Assembly: GCF_000716445.1 (NCBI RefSeq)
Contig: NZ_JNWK01000045.1
Span: forward strand, 1 to 58,647
Reading direction: 5' to 3'
DNA: 58,647 bases
From: Streptomyces wedmorensis
Lineage (GTDB): Bacteria; Actinomycetota; Actinomycetes; Streptomycetales; Streptomycetaceae
Shown here: piece by piece, positions 1 to 8,693 of the stretch
Layout of the letters: each line of letters starts with the position of its first letter
How positions within the stretch are numbered: the stretch's first letter is position 1
Program-made: the position numbers and the translations under genes
The notes under the pieces: generated by a model
What the model was told of the DNA's origin: nothing
The model's database searches: none
What the model saw: only the letters and a program-made list of their open reading frames with translations

Positions 1-218
1 TGGGGCGGAACGGGTGGGCACAACGGACGGCGCCCCTTGCCGGGCCCAGGCTTCCGCGCCTGAACCCGCACGGACAGTGCGGTGCGCAACGGGTGCGGGC
101 CAGGGCAACAGGGGCGGAGGCGCCGCCGAGGGCGCCGTCCCGTGTGCCCACCCGTCCCGCCCCAGCGGGACGATTGCCCACACGGGGGTGCGGCGTGGCC
201 AGCCCACGCGGCAGCGGG
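1..218. repeat. Left copy of a GC-rich fold-back repeat, cut by the window edge
   Basis: This stretch matches, base for base over most of its length, the reverse complement of 58391-58608; both segments are 218 bases. Only the centre (about 72-105) differs clearly. The outer arms are mutually complementary: the arm at 130-181 contains CGTCCCGC-ccca-GCGGGACG and pairs with the truncated arm at 1-38. Open frames across it give low-complexity Arg/Gly/Pro/Ala translations that look non-coding. The copy starts abruptly at base 1, so it continues outside the window. Confidence 0.85.
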
Positions 219-525
219 CGCGGGCCCACATGGCAGCGGGCGCGGGCCCACGCGGGTGCGGGCCGCCCGGGGGCGGGGCGGCAGGCCCACGTGGACGTGG
301 GCCACACGGGGGTGTGGTGTGTCAGCCCGCACGGCAGCGGGCGCGGGCTCGCACGGGGGTGCGGCGTGGCAGCCCGCACAGGGCGAGGGGACAGCCCAGG
401 CGGGTGGAGGCTCGGATGGGGGCGGGCGCGCACGGGGTGGGCGGCGGCCCAGGCGGGTGGAGGCTCGGATGGGCGGGCGGCGGCCCAGGGGCGTGGAGGC
501 CTGTGCGGGGGGCGGGGTGGTGGGG
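210..525. repeat. GC-rich intergenic region with short direct repeats
   Basis: No gene is credible between the fold-back repeat and the end of the helicase gene. A 22-base unit built on GGCAGCGGGCGCGGGCCCAC occurs at 210 and 232, with a degenerate copy near 328. A 28-29-base unit containing AGGCGGGTGGAGGCTCGGAT occurs near 392 and again near 446. The helicase gene ends at 526 and its transcript would run into this region. Confidence 0.6.
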
Positions 526-3500
526 TTAGGGACGGAGGCGGAGGCCTCGGGGGGTGGCGTGGAAGCCGGCGGATTCGAGGGGGCGGGAGAGGGGGGAGGT
601 GAGGGAGGTGGTGCCGTTGACGCGCTCGACGGTGACGGTGCCGAGGGAGCCGAGGCGGGCGGCCGCGGCGAGGGCCTCGGCGGCGGCGGTGAGGGCGGGG
701 TCGTCGGGGGCGGTCGCCCAGGAGAGGAGGGTTTTGCCGCCGCGCTCCATGTAGAGCGTGAGTTCGCCGTCGACGAGGACGACCATCGCGCCGGCTTTGC
801 GGCCAGGCTTGTGGCCGGCGCCGGTCGGGGGCTCGGGCCAGGGGAGCGCGGCGCCGTAGGCGTTCGCCGGGTCGGCCGCGGCGAGGACCAGGGCGCGGGG
901 GCCGGTGGCGGCTTCGGCGCCGCGGTCGCGGGCGGTCGCGGCGGCGCGCAGCCGGTCCACCGCGCCGTCCATCGCGAACTGGGCCGCGCCGAGCCCCTCG
1001 ACGACATAGCCGCGGCGGGCCTGGCCGCTGTCCTCGAAGGCGGACAGGATGCGGTACGTCGCGGAGAAGCCGCCTTCGACGCCCTCGGCGGCCACCGCGC
1101 CGCGGGTGACGACGCCGTGCCGGTCCAGGAGGGTGCGGGCGAGGGCGTGGGCCCGGTGGGTCCGTTCGGGCTCGGCGGGCGGCAGCAGCGACCAGCGGCC
1201 GGAGACCGTCGGCGGGCCGGTGCGGGAGGCCGGGCGGGCGGCCGCGGTGAGGGTGCCGTACCGGCCGCGGGGGACCGTGCGGCGTGCGCGGTGGGCGGTG
1301 GAGCCGGCCGTGCGGCCCGAGCCGAGCAGCGCGCGCAGCGGGGCCAGGGTGTCGTTGGTGAGCCGGCCCGACCAGGCCAGGTCCCAGAGGGCGTCGGCGA
1401 GCTGGGGGTCGGTGGCGTCCGGGTGGGTGGTGGCCCGGATCTGGTCGGCGATCTGGCGGAAGAACAGGCCGTACCCGCCGGAGAGGGCGGTGAGCACCGA
1501 CTCGTGCAGTGCGGACAGCTCCAGTGGGTGCGGGGGCGGCAGGAGCAGGGGTGCCGCGTCCGCGAGGTAGAGCGAGACCCAGCCGTCCTTGCCGGGAAGC
1601 GACCCGGCACCCGCCCAGAGGACCTCGCCGGTGGTCGTCAGCTCGTCCAGGAGCGCAGGGGAGTAGTCCCTGACCCGCGACGGCAGGATGAGCTTCTCCA
1701 GGGCGGAGGCGGGGACCGGAGCGCCCTGGAGCTGCTCGATCGCGCGGGCGAGGCCGTCGATGCCGCGCAGACTGTTGCTCCCCAGGTGCTGCCACTGCGG
1801 CAGGAAGGTGGCGAGGGCCGCCGGGGGCACCGGTTCCAGTTCGTGGCGCAGGGCCGCCAGGGAGCGGCGCCGCAGCCGGCGCAGGACGGTGGCGTCGCAC
1901 CACTCCTGACCGATGCCGGAGGGGTGGAACTCGCCCTGGACCACGCGGCCCGACGCGGCGAGCCGCTGGAGGGCGCCGTCGGTGACGGCTGCCCCCAGGC
2001 CGAAGCGGTGGGCGGCTCCGGAGGACGTGAACGGGCCGTGGGTGCGCGCGTACCGGGCGAGGAGGTCGCCCAGCGGGTCCTTGACCGGTTCGGTGAAGGC
2101 CTCGGGCACGCCGACGGGCAGGGCCGTGCCCAGGGCGTCCCGGAGCCGGCCCGCGTCCTCGATCGCGGCCCAGTGCTCCAGGCCCGAGATCCGGACCCGG
2201 ATGGCGCGCCGCGCGGTCGCGAGCTCCGGCGCCCAGCCCGGCTCGGCGCCCCGCTCGGCGAGCTCGGTGTCGGTGAGCGGCCCCAGGACCCGCAGCAGGT
2301 CGGCGACGCCCTCCACGTCCTTGATCCGCCGGTCCTCCGTCAGCCACTGGAGCTCCCGCTCCAGCTCGGTCAGGACCTCGGGGTCCAGCAGTTCGCGCAG
2401 CTCCGCCTGGCCGAGGAGCTCGGCGAGCAGCCGGGAGTCCAGGGACAGCGCGGCCGCCCGCCGCTCGGCGAGCGGGGAGTCACCCTCGTACAGGAACTGC
2501 GCGACGTAGCCGAAGAGCAGTGAGCGGGCGAAGGGGGACGGCTCGGGGGTGGTCACCTCGACCAGTCGGACGCGGCGGGCCTCGATGTCGCCCATCAGCT
2601 CCGTGAGCCCGGGGACGTCGAAGACGTCCTGGAGACATTCGCGGACCGCTTCGAGGACGATCGGGAACGAGCCGAACTCGCTCGCCACCTGGAGGAGCTG
2701 CGAGGCGCGCTGCCGCTGCTGCCAGAGCGGGGTGCGCTTGCCGGGATTCCGCTTGGGCAGCAGCAGGGCGCGGGCGGCGCACTCGCGGAACCGGGAGGCG
2801 AACAGCGCGGAGCCGCCCACCTGGTCGGTGACGATCTGCCCGATCTCGCCCTTGTCGAAGAGGGCGTCGGCCGCGCCGATGGGCGCCTTGTCGGCGTCGT
2901 ACGTCGTGTCCAGGTGCCGGCCCGGGTCCACCGGTTCGTGGTCGAGGAGGTCGAGGCCCATCTCCAGGCCCATCAGGTCCGCGTCCGGCAGGCGCAGCAC
3001 GATGCCGTCGTCCGCGTGCATCACCTGCGCGTCCATGCCGTACCGCTCGGCCAGGCGGGCGCCGAGCGCCAGCGCCCAGGGAGCGTGCACCTGCGCGCCG
3101 AAGGGGGAGTGGATGACGACCCGCCAGTCCCCGAGCTCGTCCCGGAAGCGCTCGACCAGGATCGTCCGGTCGTCCGGCACGTGCCCGCAGGCCTCGCGCT
3201 GCTCCCTGAGGTAGGCGAGGACGTTGTCCGCGGCCCAGGCGTCCAGGCCGGCGGCGAGCAGCCGCAGACGCGCGTCCTCGTCGGAGAGGGCGCCGACCTC
3301 GCGGAGGAACGCGCCGACGGCACGGCCCAGTTCGAGGGGCCGGCCGAGCTGGTCGCCCTTCCAGAACGGCAGCCTGCCGGGCACCCCGGGCGCGGGCGTG
3401 ACGAGCACCCGGTCCCGGGTGATGTCCTCGATGCGCCACGAGGTGGTACCGAGCGTGAAGACGTCGCCGACGCGCGACTCGTACACCATCTCCTCGTCGA

Positions 3501-5184
3501 GCTCCCCGACGCGGCCGCCGCCCTTCTTGGGGTCCGAGCCCGCCAGGAAGACGCCGAACAGGCCCCGGTCGGGGATCGTGCCGCCGGAGGTGACGGCGAG
3601 TCGCTGCGCGCCGGGCCGTCCGGTGACCGTCCCGGTCACCCGGTCCCACACCACGCGCGGGCGCAGATCGGCGAAGGCGTCCGAGGGGTAGCGCCCCGCG
3701 AGCATGTCCAGGACGCCGGTGAACGCCGACTCCGGCAGCGACGAGAACGGCGCCGCCCGGCGCACCACGGCCAGCAGGTCGTCCACCTGCCAGGTGTCGA
3801 GCGCGACCATGGCGACCAGTTGCTGGGCCAGGACGTCCAGCGGGTTGCCGGGGATCCGCATCGACTCGATGGAGCCGGTGCGCATCCGCTCGGTGACCAC
3901 CGCGGCCTGCACCAGGTCGCCCCGGTACTTGGGGAAGACCACGCCCGTCGACACCGCGCCGACCTGGTGCCCCGCGCGTCCCACGCGCTGGAGTCCGGAG
4001 GCGACCGAGGGCGGCGACTCGACCTGGACGACCAGGTCGACCGCGCCCATGTCGATGCCCAGCTCCAGGCTGGAGGTGGCGACCACGGCGGGCAGGCGGC
4101 CCGCCTTCAGGTCCTCCTCCACCTGGGCGCGCTGCTCCTTCGACACCGAGCCGTGGTGGGCCCGGGCGAGCAGCGGCGGGGCGCCGTGCGCCGCTCCCGA
4201 CTGGGCCATGACCTGGGCGGGGGGAGCGCCCTCGGGGAGCGGCTCGCCGGTCGCCCGCTCGTACGCGATCTCGTTCAGCCGGTTGCAGAGGCGCTCGGCC
4301 AGGCGGCGGGAGTTGGCGAAGACGATCGTCGACCGGTGGGCCTGGACGAGGTCGGCGATCCGTTCCTCGACCTGCGGCCAGATCGACGGCTTGTCCCCGC
4401 CCTCCTTGCCTTCGGACGCCGGTGAGCCTCCCAGCTCGCCCATGTCCTCGACGGGCACGACCACGGAGAGGTCGAACTCCTTGCCCGACGGCGGCTGGAC
4501 GATCTCCACGGCGCGCTTCGGGGAGAGGTAGCGGGCCACCTCGTCCACCGGGCGGACCGTGGCCGACAGGCCGATCCGGCGCGCGGGGCGGGGCAGCAGT
4601 TCGTCGAGCCGCTCCAGGGAGAGGGCCAGGTGTGCGCCCCGCTTGGTGCCCGCGACCGCGTGGACCTCGTCCAGGATGACCGTCTCCACGCCAGACAGGG
4701 CCTCGCGGGTCGCGGAGGTCAGCATCAGGAACAGCGACTCGGGCGTGGTGATCAGGATGTCCGGGGGGCGGGTGGCGAGTGCCCGGCGCTCGGCGGGCGG
4801 GGTGTCACCGGAGCGGATCCCGACCCGGACGTCGGGCTCCGGCATCCCGAGGCGCACCGACTCCTGCCGGATGCCGGTCAGGGGCGAGCGCAGGTTCCGC
4901 TCGACGTCCACGGCGAGGGCCTTCAGCGGTGACACGTACAGCACGCGGCAGCGCTTCTTCGCGTCGGCGGGCGGCGGCGTGGAGGCCAGCGCGTCCAGGG
5001 AGGCGAGGAAGGCCGCCAGCGTCTTGCCCGAGCCGGTCGGCGCGACGACCAGCACGTCGGAGCCCTCGCCGATGGCCTTCCAGGCGCCTTCCTGCGCCGC
5101 CGTGGGCGCGGCGAAGGCCCCGGTGAACCAACCACGGGTCGCGGGGGAGAACGAGTCGAGCGCGGACCTGACCATGCCACCCAT
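526..5184 (-). CDS. lhr: Lhr-type large ATP-dependent helicase
   Basis: Superfamily 2 helicase of about 1552 residues, the length of the long Lhr proteins used in DNA repair. The translation shows Walker A APTGSGKT at about residues 48-55 and a DEVH box at about 172-175. The second RecA-like domain has SLELGID and a QRVGRAGH motif VI. The long remainder matches the Lhr C-terminal half (winged helix, beta barrel and Lhr-specific regions). The start at 5184 (MGGMVRSAL) is chosen because homology begins there; 5175 is a close alternative. The open frame reaches 5328, but that extension is Arg/Gly/Pro-rich and overlaps the AraC gene start. The stop is TAA, unusual at this GC content. Confidence 0.93.
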   Translation of the reverse strand: MGGMVRSALDSFSPATRGWFTGAFAAPTAAQEGAWKAIGEGSDVLVVAPTGSGKTLAAFLASLDALASTPPPADAKKRCRVLYVSPLKALAVDVERNLRSPLTGIRQESVRLGMPEPDVRVGIRSGDTPPAERRALATRPPDILITTPESLFLMLTSATREALSGVETVILDEVHAVAGTKRGAHLALSLERLDELLPRPARRIGLSATVRPVDEVARYLSPKRAVEIVQPPSGKEFDLSVVVPVEDMGELGGSPASEGKEGGDKPSIWPQVEERIADLVQAHRSTIVFANSRRLAERLCNRLNEIAYERATGEPLPEGAPPAQVMAQSGAAHGAPPLLARAHHGSVSKEQRAQVEEDLKAGRLPAVVATSSLELGIDMGAVDLVVQVESPPSVASGLQRVGRAGHQVGAVSTGVVFPKYRGDLVQAAVVTERMRTGSIESMRIPGNPLDVLAQQLVAMVALDTWQVDDLLAVVRRAAPFSSLPESAFTGVLDMLAGRYPSDAFADLRPRVVWDRVTGTVTGRPGAQRLAVTSGGTIPDRGLFGVFLAGSDPKKGGGRVGELDEEMVYESRVGDVFTLGTTSWRIEDITRDRVLVTPAPGVPGRLPFWKGDQLGRPLELGRAVGAFLREVGALSDEDARLRLLAAGLDAWAADNVLAYLREQREACGHVPDDRTILVERFRDELGDWRVVIHSPFGAQVHAPWALALGARLAERYGMDAQVMHADDGIVLRLPDADLMGLEMGLDLLDHEPVDPGRHLDTTYDADKAPIGAADALFDKGEIGQIVTDQVGGSALFASRFRECAARALLLPKRNPGKRTPLWQQRQRASQLLQVASEFGSFPIVLEAVRECLQDVFDVPGLTELMGDIEARRVRLVEVTTPEPSPFARSLLFGYVAQFLYEGDSPLAERRAAALSLDSRLLAELLGQAELRELLDPEVLTELERELQWLTEDRRIKDVEGVADLLRVLGPLTDTELAERGAEPGWAPELATARRAIRVRISGLEHWAAIEDAGRLRDALGTALPVGVPEAFTEPVKDPLGDLLARYARTHGPFTSSGAAHRFGLGAAVTDGALQRLAASGRVVQGEFHPSGIGQEWCDATVLRRLRRRSLAALRHELEPVPPAALATFLPQWQHLGSNSLRGIDGLARAIEQLQGAPVPASALEKLILPSRVRDYSPALLDELTTTGEVLWAGAGSLPGKDGWVSLYLADAAPLLLPPPHPLELSALHESVLTALSGGYGLFFRQIADQIRATTHPDATDPQLADALWDLAWSGRLTNDTLAPLRALLGSGRTAGSTAHRARRTVPRGRYGTLTAAARPASRTGPPTVSGRWSLLPPAEPERTHRAHALARTLLDRHGVVTRGAVAAEGVEGGFSATYRILSAFEDSGQARRGYVVEGLGAAQFAMDGAVDRLRAAATARDRGAEAATGPRALVLAAADPANAYGAALPWPEPPTGAGHKPGRKAGAMVVLVDGELTLYMERGGKTLLSWATAPDDPALTAAAEALAAAARLGSLGTVTVERVNGTTSLTSPLSRPLESAGFHATPRGLRLRP

Positions 5185-5326
5185 CGTGCACCCCGCCACT
5201 GACAACCGCCCGGACCTGTGGAAAACCGTGCCGCGACCCCGCCGGGACCCGCGGGCGCCCCCGCGTCGAGGACGCCCGGACCCGGGGCAGAAGTCTCCGC
5301 CGGCCCCCGGGCGCAGAATGGGAGGC

Positions 5327-6193
5327 ATGACGAGTGGGGAGCGGGCGCGCTACTGGCAGTACTCCGAGCTGCCCGGCGTCGACCTGCTGCACGCCCACTA
5401 CATCCGCAAGGCGTTCGCACGGCACACCCACGAGACCTTCGTCCTCGCCGCGATCACCGAGGGCGTCGAGGCCTTCCACTACCGCGACGAACTCGTCCAC
5501 GCGGGTCCCGGGCAGATAGCCCTGGTCAACCCGGACACCTCGCACACCGGGCACGCGGGCGTGCCCGAGGGGTGGACGTACCGCACGATCTACCCCGACG
5601 CGGAGATCGTCCGCTCGATCGCCGCCGACACCCTCGCCCTGCGCGGCTCGGCCGGCTTCACGACGCCCGTCGTCGACGACCCGTACGCCGCCCGGCTCGT
5701 CGTCGGCGTCCACCGGGCCGCCGAGGAGGGCAACGCGCTCGCGGCGGACAGCCTGCTCCGGCTCGTCACGGCCCGCATGCTGCGCAGCCACGGCGGGCTG
5801 ATCACACCGCTCCCGCCCCGCTCGGCGGGCGCTCGGGACGCGGCACGCGCGCGTGCCGTCCTGGAGGAGCGGATGGCCGAGCCGCCGACCTTGGAGCGCC
5901 TCGCCGGGGACCTGGGCACCAGCCCCTTCGCCCTCCTCAGGGCCTTCCGGTCGGCGTACGGGATGCCCCCGCACACGTGGCTCACGGACGCGCGCGTACG
6001 GCGGGCCAGACGGCTCCTCGACGCGGGGACGCCGCCCGCGGACGCGGCCGCCGCCGTGGGGTTCACCGACCAGTCGCACCTCAACCGGCACTTCACCCGC
6101 AGCGTCGGGGTGCCGCCGGGCGCCTACCAGCGCGCGCGTGGTGTGCGCGGGAGCGGTGGGCAGGGTGTGCGGGACGAGCCGACCGGGCCGTGA
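5327..6193 (+). CDS. AraC-family transcriptional regulator
   Basis: A 288-residue regulator. The N-terminal 150 or so residues form an AraC-type cupin with a His-rich start (RHTHETFVLAAITEG). The C-terminal 100 residues carry the double helix-turn-helix, with the second recognition element near GFTDQSHLNRHFTRSVGVPPGAYQ. It is divergent from lhr and lies 57 bases upstream of the azlCD exporter genes in the same direction. In this family such a pair usually means an amino-acid-responsive activator of the exporter. The start at 5327 is preceded by GGGAGG; an in-frame ATG nine bases earlier (5318) is less likely. Confidence 0.9.
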   Translation: MTSGERARYWQYSELPGVDLLHAHYIRKAFARHTHETFVLAAITEGVEAFHYRDELVHAGPGQIALVNPDTSHTGHAGVPEGWTYRTIYPDAEIVRSIAADTLALRGSAGFTTPVVDDPYAARLVVGVHRAAEEGNALAADSLLRLVTARMLRSHGGLITPLPPRSAGARDAARARAVLEERMAEPPTLERLAGDLGTSPFALLRAFRSAYGMPPHTWLTDARVRRARRLLDAGTPPADAAAAVGFTDQSHLNRHFTRSVGVPPGAYQRARGVRGSGGQGVRDEPTGP

Positions 6194-6250
6194 AGGCGGG
6201 CGCAAGAACGTACAAGACCGGCCGCCTCGGACTGTCGTAACGTCCCTGAC

Positions 6251-7042
6251 GTGGCAGAACAGACAGCTCCCCCCGTCATACGCGACCCCGGCACACCGGC
6301 GAAACCCGACGCGGCGGTCGTGCGCGACGCCCTGGGCGTCGGTGTCGCCGTCGGCCTGTCCGGGTTCGCCTTCGGCGTCACCTCGGCGGGCGCCGGACTC
6401 GGCCTCCTCCAGACCTGCGCGCTCAGCCTGCTCGTCTTCACCGGCGCGTCGCAGTTCGCCCTCGTCGGCGCGCTCGCCGCGGGCGGCAACCCGTTCACGG
6501 CCGCCGCCGGGGCCTTCTTCCTCGGCACTCGCAACGCCTTCTACGGGCTTCGGCTCTCCCAGCTCCTCGCCCTGCCGAAGGCCGTCAGGCCGTTCGCCGC
6601 GCACTGGGTGATCGACGAGACGACCGCGGTCGCCCTCGCGCAGCCGTCCCGCCGGGCGGCGCGCGTCGGCTTCACCGTCACCGGCCTCACGCTCTACGTC
6701 CTGTGGAACGTCACCACGCTGCTCGGGGCGCTCGGCGCCGAGGCACTCGGCGACACGGCGGCCTGGGGCCTCGACGCGGCCGGTCCCGCCGTCTTCCTGG
6801 CCCTGCTCGCCCCCATGCTCAAGACGGCGACCGAGCGGGCCACCGCCGGCATCGCCGTCCTGCTCGGCCTCGGGCTGCTGCCCGTCCTGCCCGCCGGCGT
6901 CCCGGTCCTCGCCGCGGCCCTGGCCGCGCCCGCCGTGCTCTGGTTGCGGGGCCGGCGGGCGAGCGCCGCACCCGGTGGCGCCGAACGGACCGACCGCGCC
7001 GCCGAGGCGGGCCCGGAGACGAAGGAGGAGGACTCCCGATGA
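6251..7042 (+). CDS. azlC: AzlC-family branched-chain amino acid exporter, large subunit
   Basis: A 263-residue hydrophobic protein. After a short polar N-terminus comes the AzlC core (GVAVGLSGFAFGVTSAGAGL, then FTGASQFALVGALAAGG) and several membrane helices. AzlC forms a two-component exporter with the small AzlD protein, which follows with an ATGA overlap. The last 35 residues or so are charged. The GTG start at 6251 has no strong ribosome-binding site, so translation may depend on the upstream regulator transcript. Substrate specificity cannot be read from the sequence. Confidence 0.9.
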   Translation: MAEQTAPPVIRDPGTPAKPDAAVVRDALGVGVAVGLSGFAFGVTSAGAGLGLLQTCALSLLVFTGASQFALVGALAAGGNPFTAAAGAFFLGTRNAFYGLRLSQLLALPKAVRPFAAHWVIDETTAVALAQPSRRAARVGFTVTGLTLYVLWNVTTLLGALGAEALGDTAAWGLDAAGPAVFLALLAPMLKTATERATAGIAVLLGLGLLPVLPAGVPVLAAALAAPAVLWLRGRRASAAPGGAERTDRAAEAGPETKEEDSR

Positions 7043-7347
7043 ACGTGTGGATCGCGATCGGCCTGACCGCCGCCGGGTGCTACCTGATGAAACTGGTCGG
7101 CCTGCTCGTCCCCGCCGGAACGCTGGAGCGGCCGCTCGTGCAGAGGCTCGCGGCCCTGCTGCCCGTCGCCCTGCTCGCCGCGCTCACCGCCCAGCAGACG
7201 TTCAGCGCCGGCGGCTCGCTCGTCCTGGACGCACGGGCAGCCGGGCTGGCCGCGGCCGCCGTCGCGCTCGTCCTGCGGGCCCCGTTCCTGGTCGTCGTCG
7301 GCGCGGCCGTCGCGGTCACCGCGGGGGTGCGGGCCCTGGGCTGGTGA
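7039..7347 (+). CDS. azlD: AzlD-family exporter small subunit
   Basis: A 102-residue membrane protein with about three to four hydrophobic helices. It is the usual small partner of AzlC. Its ATG overlaps the azlC stop codon, and GAAGGAGGAG lies just upstream as a strong ribosome-binding site inside the azlC end. The pair is probably translated in fixed ratio. Length and hydropathy match the family; no other signal was seen. Confidence 0.88.
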   Translation: MNVWIAIGLTAAGCYLMKLVGLLVPAGTLERPLVQRLAALLPVALLAALTAQQTFSAGGSLVLDARAAGLAAAAVALVLRAPFLVVVGAAVAVTAGVRALGW

Positions 7348-7407
7348 GCGGGAGACGAACGGCGGCGACCCCGGCCGCCGGGTCGCCCGGGGCCACCGCC
7401 GCCGGGC

Positions 7408-8337
7408 TCAGTCGATGGAGCGGCCGTGGGCGCGGAGGGTGCGCAGCGCCTCGACCGTGACGATCGGGCGCCACTCCAGGGCGGAGCCGGGGGCCCAGGC
7501 GCGCCAGCGGATCGGCCAGCCGCCGTCCTCCTGCTGGTCCGCCGCGAGCCGGTCCAGGGAGCGGGCCATCTCCTCGTCCGTGAACCAGTGCGCCGCCAGC
7601 GAGTCCGGCACGCGCGCGTAGTCGTGCGGGAAGTGGTGCTCACCGGGCGCGTACCCGTCCGCGACCGGGTAGTCGTCCGGCCGGTCCGGGTCCAGGACGG
7701 CGAGCCGCTGCTCGCGGACCAGTCGGCCCAGCCGGTCGGCGGCGGCCTCGGCGCGCGAGCGGTCCGGGGCTCCGTCGAGGAACGCGACGGCGGCCTGGAC
7801 CTCGTACGGATGCGATTTCTCCAGCGACTCGACGGCCGCCCAGCAGAACTCGGTGGCCCGGAACAGCCAGGCGTGCCAGACCTGGTTGCGGTGCAGCAGC
7901 CCGACCACGGGACCGGTCGCGAGCAGGGAGCTCGGCGGGGAGTCGACGACCGGGACGAACGGCGCCGAGGGGTAGTCGGCCTGGGACGGGTGGATCGCCG
8001 GCAGCGCGCCGTCGTGCGTCGACACGTCCGTGAGGTAGCGGCAGATCCGCTCCACGCGCAGCCCGCCGCAGCGGCCGATGGAGTCCAGGACCCGCAACGC
8101 GTGCGCGGTGTGGAGGGGCTGGCTGACCGGTCCGCGGAGATCGGGTTCGAGCGCGTGGCCGTAGCCGCCGTCCTCGTTGAGGTAGGCGAGGAGGGCCGCC
8201 TCGACCTGGTCCGGGCCGCCGCGCAGGAAGTGGTAGGCGAAGCGGTGCTGTTCGAGGACCCGGGCCGTCAGCCAGACGAAACGCTCGGCGCGTGCCAGGG
8301 GGGTCGAGGGCGGGGAGGAGAGGGGTTTTTCGGCCAT
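7408..8337 (-). CDS. Prenyltransferase/squalene-oxidase-like alpha/alpha toroid protein
   Basis: A 309-residue protein with repeat signatures of the terpene-cyclase/prenyltransferase toroid: YLNEDGGYGHALEPDL near residues 55-70 and QQEDGGWPIRW near 275. It lacks a convincing DXDD or other cyclase acid motif, so catalysis as a terpene cyclase is doubtful. It ends convergently with azlD and starts divergently from the small DUF3046 gene. Homologues occur at this place in Streptomyces chromosomes with no established role. The start ATG at 8337 begins MAEKPLSS. Confidence 0.75.
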   Translation of the reverse strand: MAEKPLSSPPSTPLARAERFVWLTARVLEQHRFAYHFLRGGPDQVEAALLAYLNEDGGYGHALEPDLRGPVSQPLHTAHALRVLDSIGRCGGLRVERICRYLTDVSTHDGALPAIHPSQADYPSAPFVPVVDSPPSSLLATGPVVGLLHRNQVWHAWLFRATEFCWAAVESLEKSHPYEVQAAVAFLDGAPDRSRAEAAADRLGRLVREQRLAVLDPDRPDDYPVADGYAPGEHHFPHDYARVPDSLAAHWFTDEEMARSLDRLAADQQEDGGWPIRWRAWAPGSALEWRPIVTVEALRTLRAHGRSID

Positions 8338-8416
8338 GCTCCGACCGTAGGGCGGAAAGTCGCGGTGACAAGGCCTGAGGAGCGGGCTGCACTCTTGGGA
8401 GCGGGATACTGGAGTC

Positions 8417-8611
8417 ATGCGGTTGACGATTTTCTGGGAACGGATGGCGGACCACTTCGGTTCGTCCTACGCCGAGTCCTTCGCGCGGGACCACGTGATG
8501 GCGGAGCTCGGCGGGCGGACGGTGCGCGAAGCGCTGGACGCCGGCTGGGAGGCGAAGGACGTGTGGCGGGCGGTCTGCGCGGCCGTCGGCGTACCGGCCG
8601 ACAAGCGGTGA
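8417..8611 (+). CDS. DUF3046 family protein
   Basis: A 64-residue protein (MRLTIFWERMADHFG...) that matches DUF3046, a small actinobacterial family of unknown function usually found close to recA. Its helical, charged sequence has no membrane segment or metal motif. GGAG lies just upstream of the ATG. It is divergent from the toroid-protein gene. Confidence 0.88.
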   Translation: MRLTIFWERMADHFGSSYAESFARDHVMAELGGRTVREALDAGWEAKDVWRAVCAAVGVPADKR

Positions 8612-8693
8612 CCGGCCGGCGAACGGCCGGGTGACAAGCGGCGATGTGCGGGGCCCCGGGTGGAATGTCCGCGCGGTGCGCGAGACTGGCGGG

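Noticed and set aside
14..529. Small proteins encoded by the fold-back repeat
   Set aside because: The same peptide-like frame appears in both copies only because the DNA is repeated; composition is Arg/Gly/Ala/His-rich and no start signal is present.
82..2523. Long plus-strand open frame of 813 codons opposite the helicase gene
   Set aside because: It is antisense to lhr, its translation is low-complexity Gly/Arg/Glu/Ala, and it crosses the non-coding repeat. High GC content produces such frames by chance.
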